Assembly: GCA_027382625.1 (NCBI GenBank)
Contig: JAJKFJ010022830.1
Coordinates: forward strand, 1 to 64,000
Source of the DNA: Tetmemena sp. SeJ-2015
Lineage: Eukaryota; Ciliophora; Spirotrichea; Sporadotrichida; Oxytrichidae
Direction: 5' to 3'
DNA length: 64,000 bases
Part shown: piece by piece, positions 21,942 through 31,739 of the stretch
Layout of the letters: the number at the start of each line of letters is the position of its first letter
Position numbering within the stretch: the stretch's first letter is position 1
Program-made: the position numbers and the translations under genes
The notes under the pieces: generated by a model
Seen by the model: only the letters and a program-made list of their open reading frames with translations
What the model was told of the DNA's origin: nothing
The model's database searches: none

Positions 21942-24900
21942 TCAAGCAAGTTTGCTGATAAGAGCAAGACCCTCTTCACACAGGATTTCAATTTCTTCCT
22001 CAAACAAAATATAAATAAGTGTTAATACTGTAACCTCCTTCTTGGTTGGGTATGCTTCCTTAATTCTCTTAACGGCTTCTAGAGCTTGCTGCTTGGTGGA
22101 GTCACCTACAACATTTTAGTTGTTAGCCAAGATTTGCTCCAACAGAAGTATGTCTAATTAAAAATTAGTAGAATTATAAATAGAAGTTTATGAGACTTCT
22201 GGGCTTCCTCCTGCTCGTTGGTCAATGGCAACTTGGTTAAGAATAGGTTTACTACCTGATCATTAATGATCTCCCGTCTCTTTGATAATAGACAAGGCGA
22301 CCGAGGGCACCTAATGCACTCTCAGTTGCAACTACGTTCTCCTCTGAGAATGCTTCAGGGTCGGTGATCATTGATTGAAGAGCAGCGAACACCTTGGCCA
22401 AGAGTGTGCTCTGGTACACAGCTGGGGTAAGGTTCATGGCAAACACACCCATACCGTAGGAAAGAGTCTGCTTAACATCCATAGATTCAGTTTTAGCAAA
22501 GATCTCCAAGAACTTGTTATTAAGCTCTTGAAGAGTAGACTGATCTGAACCCTTGAATGCGTACTCTATGAAGTCACAGAAGAAGCAAGTTGCGTCTAGG
22601 AGTTCGCTCTCTGATATGTTCTGATAGTTGTGCAAGTTCATGGCGAAGTAGTTAAGGAAGTTAGTCTTCACAAGAGGTGCCATCACTTCACCAAAGTTAA
22701 GAACAAGCTGACCTGAGATCTCCATAACGTAGGTTGAAGGAGCTGTGAGCTTGCAAAGATTCTCTTTCATGAGCTCGATATCCTCCTCATCGAAATCGTG
22801 TTTCTTTGATCCTAAAAGTGCGACAGTTTCTTTCTTAGCTTCTGATACGAGGTTCAGTACCTTGCCTAGAGCTTGGGAGAGTGAAGTAAGCTGAGCCTCA
22901 CTGAGGTAGTTCTTGTTGGTCTTGTTAACTCTCATTAAGGTTCTTTACCATAAGCCAGAAGTGCTTCAGTACGATCTTAAGCTCCTTGAGGTCTTCTCTT
23001 TCCAAGCCAGTTGCTATCATGCTCATTAATTTAATAAAATAGCTCATGAAGTTAGGCAAAAGACCTTGGAAGAGCTAAACGTTGATATTAAAATAAAATG
23101 TGAAGATAAACAAAAGCATATGATGGGTTCTCCAACTGCAGTAAGAATGTTGTTGATGGACTTCATGGAGAACTTTCTGATGGCCTTTGAGAATTTATAA
23201 GTCATATTAGCGATCATGATTGGCAAAAGAGCTTCTGAGTAAGGTGCGAAAGCTTTTCCCATGCTTTCTGAAATCATGTTGATGAGCTTGAAAGCACCAA
23301 TCTTGCTCTCTAGAGAATGAGTGTTCATTGACAATCTTTGATCACCCTCGAATCCCTTTAGCTTGATGTTAATAGAAGTGTTCTTGTCCTCAACACCTGA
23401 GGTCTTGATGCTATCAGCTGCTTCCATTTTAATATCGATGTCTAGGTTAGCATCGTTAACAAGGGTATTCATTAACTAGGGCATGAATTGGTGGAAATCT
23501 TCTTTCAAGAAGAAAGCAATTTGGGAAAGGGTTTCTTTGATTGCGTTGGCCTATGGGTCATCATTAGTGAGGCCTGAGTTCTATAATTGCACTAGGAATG
23601 TTGCAATCTCAAGCACTCCTTGCTTAAAAGAGTCTCTCTCTTCCGAGACTGCAGATATCATATAACCCATGGATTCAATAGTCTTAGCTCTTAAAGTCAT
23701 TTGACTAAATTTAATTCAATTTAGATAATCGACTCATGTTAGTCATAGCAACATTGGTGAGAATTTGCATCATCATGGGCATTAAGTTGTTGTAGAACTT
23801 AGCAAATTATCCTTGGATCAAGTCTGCCACAACTGACAACAAATTCATTACCTCCTCTTGTAATGGCTCATAGTTTGTGTCGATACCCTTCTTAAGCAGC
23901 ACTATTAGAGTCTCAAACAGATGCTCTTGATAGTTTTCCATAATCTTCTATCCAGTGACAACGGCACCAGCCTCATCTTCCTCATCTTCTTGATTAAGTC
24001 CTCTAACGAAGTTAATGACAGTTGAAACTGCATGAGTCTAAATCTTGATGAGAGTCTCCTCAGCCATCATCTTCATGAGGACTGGCATGAGTTCTACATG
24101 GTATTTCTTTTGAGCGGTAGGTGCGAGCTCAGTCAAGAGAAGTCCAAGACAAGATAGACCAGCGCATCTTACTCTTGCATTTTCATCGATGACACCAGCG
24201 CATGCTAGTTGCATACAATCGTTAATGTTCTTAGATAAGGTTTCTTTGCAAGACTCTGAAATGAGACCCATGAGTAGGTAGCCAGCCTATCTTTCTTTCC
24301 AGTTAGCGCTTTTCACCAATTGTTGAATGATAGGAGTGCAGGTAAGCATTACAGTCTTCTCTCCTAACTCAGAAGAGAGTCTGTTGATTCCTTGAATAGC
24401 AACATGATGAGCATCAGAGGCAGTCTCTCCTTCTTCTTGGCTTTCAGCCCATTCTTTTAAATCATCATCTACTTCGGTAAGCATTTGAATTAGTGCGGGG
24501 AAGAACATGGATTTGGTCTCATCAATCTTTCTGAGGGAAGCAGGTGATTGAGCAGCTAGAGTAAGGACTACTTCAGATGCAGAGGCTCTAGTGCCTTCCT
24601 CGAAAGATTTTTGAGTCATGACTTGAGCAATAACATTAACTAGTTAGCTGGTAGTATTCTTCCAGATCTCAGGATGAACATTTGTAAGTTCATTCATGCT
24701 ATCTAGTGCAAGCTTGCCTTGAATCTCGTCTTCCTTCAAAGCCTCAACAACTGTGTTCAAAATCTGAGGGATCACACCAATATCTATCATGCTAATGAAG
24801 AGAAAAATGGAATAGTTCTTTGTTAAATGTAACCCATCACGAGGTCTGAGTCGTCGATTGAAGTTAGGAAGGAAGTAGTGGCCTTTAGAGCAGCAACTCT

Positions 24901-25468
24901 GACTGCAACATCTCTATCAGTGAGTGATTTGCTGAAGATTTGCATGAAAGAGTCCTTGTAAGAAGTGAGTTGCTCAGGAGTCAAGTGGCAGTCAGACAAA
25001 ACTTCAAATACATACATGGCGAACAGTCTTGAGTTAGTGGCAGCTTCATTTTGAGCCCACTCAACTAAAAGCTTTAAGAGGTCCTCACTTTTGTTCTGTT
25101 TCGCAAATATCTTTGAGAGAACATCTCCTTTTCTTCTCAGAAGTTGGATTTGCTGGCCTTCGAAATCTTACCAAATCAATATATATTCTTTTATTTTAAT
25201 AATCTAGAGTGCCCATAATCTAGCTCTTCATTACTTCAAGGTCATCTGTACTGAGAGAGGAAGCAGTTTGTGCATCATCAAGGAACAATTTCTTGTACAT
25301 AACGCAAGAGAGCTGTGCAACCTCTGGCTTTTGGCTCTTCATGCTCTCGAGCAAGTAGCTAACGAGATTGGAGGGAGCATCAGCCTTCATTTTTTGAATT
25401 TACTGTTCAGCTTGTATTCTAACTTAATTATCTGGGGTCAGTAGTTGTTCGATGTAATTTGATTCCAT
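21942..25468 (-). CDS. IPO5: Importin-5/karyopherin-beta3-like nuclear import receptor
   Basis: HEAT-repeat karyopherin that carries cargo through nuclear pores under Ran-GTP control. Starts MESNYIEQLL; helical HEAT repeats run throughout, with conserved pieces such as VRVAALKATTSFL, NWKERQAGYLLMGLISE, VRCAGLSCLGLLLTE and an acidic loop near NQEDEEDEAGA that fits importin-5 family proteins. Ends GLALISKLA and TGA at 21942. Six IESs (10-38 bp) were located; removing them leaves a frame that is one base short, and the missing base falls at a GGG run near 22270 (QRDG/EIINDQ), giving 1113 codons if one G is added. That looks like a sequencing error or a real frameshift. Length suits the family (about 1100 residues). 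Lies inside the POLE2 gap, head-to-tail just after the POLE2 pointer. Confidence 0.9.
22144..22181 (-). other. Putative 38-bp IES in importin gene, pointer ACTTCT
   Basis: Plus-strand AGAAGT at 22144 and 22182. Removal joins QKSHKLL to LEQILANNQNVVGD in frame. Confidence 0.85.
22925..22934 (-). other. Putative 10-bp IES in importin gene, pointer TTAA
   Basis: TTAA at 22925 and 22935. Deleting 10 bp joins MVKNL to NKTNKNYLSEAQLT; left in place the frame runs into a TGA. One of the shortest inserts in the window. Confidence 0.8.
23084..23121 (-). other. Putative 38-bp IES in importin gene, pointer ATC
   Basis: Plus-strand GAT at 23084 and 23122. Removal joins LTAVGEPI to NVQLFQGLLPNFM. Confidence 0.75.
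23703..23730 (-). other. Putative 28-bp IES in importin gene, pointer AGTC
   Basis: Plus-strand GACT at 23703 and 23731. Removal joins VAMTNMS to QMTLRAKTIESMGYM. Confidence 0.85.
24789..24826 (-). other. Putative 38-bp IES in importin gene, pointer CAT
   Basis: Plus-strand ATG at 24789 and 24827. Removal joins DSDLVMGY to MIDIGVIPQIL. Confidence 0.75.
25164..25200 (-). other. Putative 37-bp IES in importin gene, pointer AGATT
   Basis: Plus-strand AATCT at 25164 and 25201. Removal joins SQIMGTLD to FEGQQIQLLRRKGD. Confidence 0.85.
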
Positions 25469-25615
25469 TTGCGTGTTTGTTTAAAGAGTAGTGATAAGAC
25501 TCTGCGTTTGGCGGTAAATTTTAAAGAAAATATTAATTAAAGTTTCCCGGAATCTCTAAAATTAGCCCTTGGCGATAATAAAAAAGGGATGTTTAATTAA
25601 GGAAATCTAAATTAT

Positions 25616-27089
25616 TCAATCAAATTTCTGAACTTTAAGTCTGTTTTAATCCTCAAACTCTTCGTAAATTTAGTTCTTGTCGTATTATCTGTCTAGCTCT
25701 GAGGCATCTTCTTTGCTAAAGGCAACTTCAAAGGGCAAGATGAAACTTGTGCCATACATGTGAGACTAGGGTGATACATCCCTTATGTTGTGAAAATGAA
25801 CAACGTCTTCTGCTTTGAAAGCTGGATACTTCATAGCTTTTCCAATCCTCTCAACGAAGTATTCAAGTGCCTTCTCTTTTTCAGCAAAGAAGGAGAATCC
25901 ATAAACGTGAATCATTGGCAGTTTATAAGTCTTAGGGTCGCTTGTTTGATTAGAAGACCATATTTAAGGATTGGCATGGTTAAAGAGACCGATAAAAGCA
26001 TCCAAAAACTCCACTGCATCCACTGGAAGGTTCATATAGCAGTGGTCAAATCTGATATGTGATTATGGAATTATCTTTTGTTAAGGGTCATTGCTGGACT
26101 TTACAGCGGTCCTAACAAACTCTCTTGCATCCATATTGAAAGGTATTACTAGCTTTTCAACCCTATTCATCTTTATGTTCTGCTTCAGATACTCTACTCC
26201 AACTGGATTCAAATCATTTGCAATGACTTTAACTCTCTTTTTTACAGCAGCTTTTACCGCAAGAGGACCAATTCCACAAAACATGTCACAAAGCACATCA
26301 CCCTCTTTGAGAATAGTGTCAATCATTCTATTTCGTTCACTTCCAAGCTTTGAGCACCAATAAACTCTCGAAATGTCTACCTTGAATTTTACTTTGTCTT
26401 CATTCACTACTGTTTCAAAAGTCGAAGCATCTCCGCTAATGCAATCTAGATCATAAAAGCGAAAAGTGGATTCAATCTACCCAACTTTAGTTACTACAGT
26501 TCTCAAGACTGGGTTTTTATCTCTAACTACTTGCCCAATCAGATATCTGAAAGGCATTTACGATTCGTACAAGTTCATGTGAGCTATGTCACCTACTGTT
26601 TCATAACCAGAGGGGATTTCTCCCACGTCCTCAGGAAGCATAATCTTCAGTACTTCATCTAAAACATAATTACTTATAATAAATACTTACTCATTGTTAA
26701 ATTCTCATAAGTCAATTGTACTTTCTCTTGCTGTATTTCATAAGCTTTTTCTGCGCAATAATTCGTCAGAATCTCATTTACTCTGCTTAATAAAATTTTC
26801 TTTTTGTCTTGTACTCCTTCAACATGTATGACATTTTTTAACTTAGGAATCTATAAATATATACTGATAATATATAGCAGCCTATTTTATAGACCATATA
26901 GTCGTGGAACTATTTCTAGAAGCTGGAGATTTCCCTGACAGGCAAGATAACGCAAGAAAATGTTTCTTCTTTGCTAAACCTTTCTTTGTCAATTTTATAT
27001 GAGACCATTTTCTTCTCTTCGTCGATGACTAGATTTGGATCATCAGAGACCTTCTTTAGTTCCTCTTTCTTGTTAATTTTTTCCACCAT
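25616..27089 (-). CDS. TRM5: tRNA (guanine-37-N1)-methyltransferase, Trm5-like
   Basis: SAM-dependent enzyme that methylates G37 next to the anticodon and prevents frameshifting. Rossmann SAM-binding loop GDVLCDMFCGIGPLAVKAAV, acidic ribose-binding region VIANDLNPVGVEYL, and the FDHCYMNLPVDAVEFLD motif (N-L-P) typical of Trm5/TYW2-class enzymes. Start ATG at 27087-27089 (MVEKINKKEELKK), TGA at 25616. Two short introns are inferred: 44 nt (GTCTATA...TATAG, near 26875-26918) and 32 nt (GTAAGT...TTTTAG, near 26660-26691). With both removed the frame is exactly 466 codons including stop. No IES was needed, so this gene may be a single germline segment. TYW2-like function is an alternative, but size and motif order favour Trm5. 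Confidence 0.88.
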
Positions 27090-27354
27090 TGTATATGTGC
27101 TTAATGAAAACTTTGTTGTTTATATTTGGGATAGCTATTGTTGCTTTGTTGATTAGCTGAGTTTATATGATGAGAGTTGTTACTTTTTCTGGAAAGACCA
27201 ATTCTAGTTGAGTGATTGAGAAAGTTGAGTAGTACTTCTGTACAAGGTTTTATTATCCCTATTTATGATAGAATTAATAACTCTCTTCATTTATTTTAAA
27301 TTAAAATCAGCCATTCCCAATATAGATCACAGATATAATTATATTCCACCCTCT

Positions 27355-27991
27355 ATGAGTTATCAAGCAACAAGAACTGATAAAGGAACTTTAAACAAGT
27401 CTGCAACTCAAAAACTATTCTCACGAAAATATCGCTTGCTATGAGTGCAACATGGATCCTATCAAGACTGACCGATTTAAGTGTCAGACTTGCCAGGACT
27501 ATGATATTTGCCTCTACTGCTATTGCAGAGGCAATCACAATAAAGCGCACAAGTTCTCAGTTTTGGGACCTCTTGGAATAGTCTTCCTAAATTAATTAAT
27601 TCATTATAACAAAAATATTAGTCATCGTAAAAGAAAGTGATGTTCCCTATTTCTAGAAAAGAGGGTAGATATTGAAAAAGGAAATCTTTTTCAAGAACAT
27701 GGGAGAGGAACTAGAGCTCACTGTGCGCCCTTACAATAAGCACTCTAAGGAAATGAGGGAGGAATGATGCTGCAATAAATACCTAATCCAGTACATTTGT
27801 CTGAGTTCCAATCCACATACATCCTAGTGCCTCAGAATGACTTCGGAAGTGTCTACTTTCATTTCATTGTGCAGAACGATGATGGAAACTACTCAGCCAG
27901 GTTCAGACTCTACTGTAGAAAGAGAAATGAATACTTTGGGAACCCAATCATCATCAATTATCAAGTCTCTGGAGTAAGCATATAACAATGA
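27355..27991 (+). CDS. NBR1-like autophagy receptor (ZZ finger plus FW domain)
   Basis: A ZZ-type zinc finger (ENIACYECNMDPIKTDRF, KCQTCQDYDICLYCYCRG, with paired Cys and the closing HNKAH) is followed by a segment resembling the Ig-like FW domain of NBR1: GNYSARFRLYCRKRNEYFG then NPIIINYQV. In known proteins ZZ plus FW marks selective-autophagy receptors of the NBR1/Joka2 type. A 7-bp (pointer CAAG, 27364) and an 11-bp (pointer ATGA, 27753) IES give MSYQELIKEL... and NKHSKEM-MLQQIPNP. One break between ZZ and FW (about 27590-27620) is unresolved: it may be an intron or IES. PB1 and UBA domains were not seen. TGA at 27989; an alternative splice GTAAGC at 27973 could extend the protein. Confidence 0.65.
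27364..27370 (+). other. Putative 7-bp IES, pointer CAAG
   Basis: CAAG at 27364 and 27371. Deleting 7 bp connects the only nearby ATG (27355) to the ZZ-finger frame. Confidence 0.5.
27753..27763 (+). other. Putative 11-bp IES, pointer ATGA
   Basis: ATGA at 27753 and 27764. Deletion avoids a TGA and joins HSKEM to MLQQIPNPVHLS. Confidence 0.6.
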
Positions 27992-28164
27992 AAATCATGA
28001 AATATCCTGTGTTAGTATTTTAAGATGATGATGAGTATTAATTTTTAAACTAAGATTAAGTTTTTAATTTAAGAGAGAAAAAGAATTTAAAGTTCATAAA
28101 TTAACGATAACTTATATTGCTTCTCATTCCTAATTCATGATCTGTATATTTCACATTAATTTAT

Positions 28165-29165
28165 TCAAACCTTGCTTTCAATTCTCCAATTTTAGAAAGA
28201 CTTGTTGTGTTATTGTTCATTCTGATCTTTGCTTGTTTTGAATATCTATAGGTCTTCTCTTTAGTTTTATGGTTACAAAGCATACGAATTACTGAACTAT
28301 GCATGCAAGTAAAATAAATTTAAGAAATTTATTTTTGCAAAGATAAAAATGACTGCTGCGATCACTAGAGTCTTGAAGTCAGTCCATGGCATGAAAAAGT
28401 AGAGCGGTTCTCCTCTTGTCAAAGTTCCAAAGCAGTTGATTGGAATATAAACACAACCAAGCAGGATAGTGAAAAGGGCGTGTCCCGGAATTAAAACTCC
28501 TCTAGATATAGATAGGTTCACAAAAGAAAATAGAGCGGGCAAAATATGGATTAAAACCTTGTGCCACCAGTGGTAAGTTTAGAATAGCCATCCGTGCTCT
28601 GAAGATTTATAGCATTTAATTATAACAAATGCTTATTTGAAGAGACCTTTGCAAGATCTTTGTCATACAGAACACTCCAGTATACAAGGAAAATTATAAG
28701 CTCAAAGCAGAAAGCTAGCTGATACAGCACTGCTGCTATTTTCTTAGTCCTTGAATCGGATTTAGGAGCGCCAGCAGACATCGTAAACAATAAAGAAAGA
28801 GTTGTAATGTGATGTCCCCACCAGGTTAGGAAATAGATCTGAGCTGACCAGGGCAAGAATAATGCTGCGAGGAAAGTGATACAGATCAATATAAAAACCA
28901 TTCCAAATCTTAGTAGCTGAAGCTTCTCATTGCTGATAAGCCATGGATGATCAGAGACACTGAAATCAAAGTTTTCTTGAACCAATCTATTTTAAATCTC
29001 CTCATTGAATATTTTCCATTATTTAGGTTCGCATAAGCTATAGCCTTAAGGTGTTATTCTTTCGAGTCTTTAACTTCTTAAAGAATTGCTTCTTGATCGT
29101 CTCCTAGCAGTTGAGTAAGGGTTGGTGCTTTAGGCGGGTGATCTGGTATTTCCAAGATTAGTCAT
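28165..29165 (-). CDS. AIG1/FAR-17a-like multi-pass membrane protein
   Basis: Polytopic membrane protein with a soluble Ser/Arg-rich N-terminus (MTNLGNTRSPAQSTNPYS), followed by hydrophobic segments around LRFGMVFILICITFLAALF, ITTLSLLFTMSAG, LAFCFELIIFLVYWSVLY, HILPALFSFVNLSI, ALFTILLGCVYIPIN and VIAAVIFIFAKINF. The spacing of an early VLYDKDL and a later HWWHKVLIHILPALF resembles the androgen-induced gene 1 family, which includes lipid (FAHFA) hydrolases. That assignment is by pattern memory only. One 38-bp IES lies at 28600. With it removed the frame is exactly 321 codons, TGA at 28165. The last about 50 residues are hydrophilic and less certain. Confidence 0.65.
28600..28637 (-). other. 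Putative 38-bp IES, pointer TCTTCA
   Basis: Plus-strand TGAAGA at 28600 and 28638. Removal joins AKVSS to EHGWLFQTYHWWHKV. Confidence 0.85.
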
Positions 29166-29512
29166 CTTTAATGAGTATATATGTGGTTGTTAAAAGGTTA
29201 GAGAATTATGAGCTGAGTGTGTCTCTTAATACGTATGCAGATTGTTTATAAGCCTTATAATAAATAGCAATTAATTAAGAGTACAATAGCTAAGAAAAGA
29301 AAAGGAGATTTTAATCACTCTCTCACTTTAGTAGTCTCAGCTCAAATTAGAGTCACACTTCTACAATAAAGAAATAGAGAGCTCATTAAAATTAAAAGAA
29401 ATAAATACAGTCAGAAAGCGAAGGAAAATCCTCAATTAACTTGTAATTCTGCTAAAAAGGATAATTAATTAATCCAATAAATATTCTCTACTCATAAAAT
29501 ATAAAAGCCACG

Positions 29513-31620
29513 ATGGGTATAGAGATCGAATAAGTTCTCCTTAAAGAAGGAGAAGAAGTGAATAAGCACCTTCTCTGTGGAATCTGCTTTATGATTTTAG
29601 AAGAGCCAGTTTAATGTGTATGTTTTCTTTCTTATTTAACAATTTAGGCAAGTTGCCAGGGTTGTTTTTGCAAAGAATGCATAGAAATATGGAAGCAAAG
29701 AAAACATTAATGTCCCAACAGATGTGAGGGATATTTTAAGACAGAAAATGTGCATAGAATCATAAGGTAAGTTAGAATTAGAGTTAAGAACTGTATAATA
29801 TAATTATTTGATTTTAAAATTCTGTTCAAAGCTTATTTCTGACTAGGAACATGGTTGAAGACCTGACTATTATGTGCAAATACTCTAAGATAGGGTGCGA
29901 CAAGCTTTTCAAAGTAGGGGAGTTGAAGCATCACTCTGAAGTGTGTCCTTACTATCCGCTCACTTGCCAAAACTCAGGATGCGATTTCATTGCCGCAAGG
30001 CATCTCATGCGCGATCATCATTCCTCGTGTGAATACAAGACAGAGATCTGCCAGAAAGGGTGCTAGAAAGTGCTTAAGTAAAGTGAAATCCAAAACCATA
30101 ACTGCATAGCCTCACTCACTGCAGAAGTCAAGATGCTCAGAGCCAATGAAGAGTTACTCAGAGATGATGTTATCAAGCAATAATAACTCAACTTTCTTTC
30201 ATAACTAAGATTCAAGTCAGCATTAGAAAAGTTAAATAATCAAAATATCATATCTCGCCTTGAGGCTTTGCTGACTAAATTATAATAAGTAATACGTTAG
30301 AATTCATATTTAAATGAATATCGCAGAGCTAAGCAAAAAAAATTAAGTGCCTTCAGCTTTAAAGGCAACACTCTCCCATAAAACGCTCCTAACTGAGCAG
30401 CTAAGAGATAAAATCACCCAGAAAAAGGAGATTCTTAGAGGGAAAAGAATATTTTTTAATTATTTATAAATGAATTTAACTTTATAAAAAGCCCTTCTGT
30501 CAAAGAGCAATCAAGGATGCAATCTTCTATTAACCAGTTAAAATATTATGTAATAATTATAATAAAGTTGGACAAAGAATCTACAAAAATGGAGTCGACA
30601 GAGTGTTTATAGACTCGAGAGTTAAGAGCTTAATCCGCAGCTGGGGAGAGCGAATTCCAAAATTAAAATAAATTTAATGTAATAAATCACAAATCTACGG
30701 TCGCTTTAAAACACCAAAATTAAGATTTCTCATCCAAATTCGAAGAGGAGAGAAATTAAATCCTTCATGTGGCATAATCAACTTAGCAGTTTAGAGGAGA
30801 TGCGAAGTTGAGTATCGGAAATGACTTACTGCTTTCATTTTTTACTCAAGATATAACACTTTAAAGAAGTATCTACTCGAAAAGGATGTGGAAAAGAGAA
30901 AAAATTGTAAGTGCATTCTAATTCTAGCATTGAATTATATATCTAAATGTTAGTTTAGAGTTCGACAGATAGGATACTTTAATATTCTCATTAAAAATAA
31001 ATATGAATGGATTACATCTGACAGCTGCTTCCCAACTATAGAAATAAGTGGACAGTTGATAAGCCGATTAGTCTAAAAATATTCAAAATCTTTATTGGAC
31101 CAAGTGACCGTTTAAGTTGAGTCAGACGCCGCAACTTCTAAAACTTAAAATTCAGCCTTCTAAAAATTTGTGTTTTCCTCTCTTTCAGATGATACACCAA
31201 AGTAGCAAGCATTTAATGACTACAGCAAACCTGCATCTACCCGCTCTATCAAAATTTCAATGAATTCCTTTTTTTCCAATTCTCAATAATCATCGGATTT
31301 CAAAACTCTCGCTCTTAATCACCAAAATCAAATTTATTAGAGCATTTAGATACTCTAGAAATGTTTTTAATTTAAGGCGAGTCTCTTTAATTTCAAGGGA
31401 CTTCAGAGTTAAATAAGGAAAATCTAAGCTAAAATCTAGAAAAGACAGTTAAAAACTAAAATGTCTTACTTTCAGGGAGATATTAGATGAAAACTCCTCT
31501 TTCTCTGGATTTCTTGAGCATACAGACAAATTTTTCAATTTGTCGTACTAATGGAAAAGTTGATGTAATTTTCAATATCATTGCTCCTAATCTCTCATTT
31601 GACTATTAATGTAATATATA
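29513..31620 (+). CDS. RING plus TRAF-type zinc-finger protein
   Basis: Starts MGIEIEQVLLKEG. A RING finger follows (LCGICFMILEEPVQC, SCQGCFCKECIEIW, HQCPNRC), then TRAF-type zinc fingers (CKYSKIGCDKLFKVGELKHH, CPYYPLTCQNSGCDF, LMRDHHSSCEYKTEIC), then a predicted coiled coil (about 29900-30470) and a Gln/Ser-rich region. Such proteins usually act as ubiquitin ligases or signalling adaptors. Two introns are clear: 29618-29647 (30 nt, GTATGT...TTTAG) and 29767-29846 (80 nt, GTAAGT...CTAG). A 44-bp IES lies at 30443, and a third intron begins GTAAGT near 30908. The frame after it (VRQIGYFNILIKN, WITSDSCFP) is not a family I know. The 3' end is not resolved; the low-complexity coding downstream could be the same gene. 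Confidence 0.7.
30443..30486 (+). other. Putative 44-bp IES, pointer AAAAG
   Basis: AAAAG at 30443 and 30487. Removal joins KKEILRGK to SPSVKEQSRMQSSINQL and avoids an in-frame AT-rich stretch. Confidence 0.7.
31479..31485 (+). other. Putative 7-bp IES, pointer AGAT
   Basis: AGAT at 31479 and 31486. Removal turns GDIR-stop into GDENSSFSGFLEHTDKF. Confidence 0.6.
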
Positions 31621-31739
31621 CAGAATATTTTGAAATTATAATAATAATTGTTATTATAAAGTTAGAAAGAGATTATTTATAAAGCATTATAAATATCAAT
31701 TTAGAATAGTTTAAAATTGAATTTAAAAAATTCTTAATT

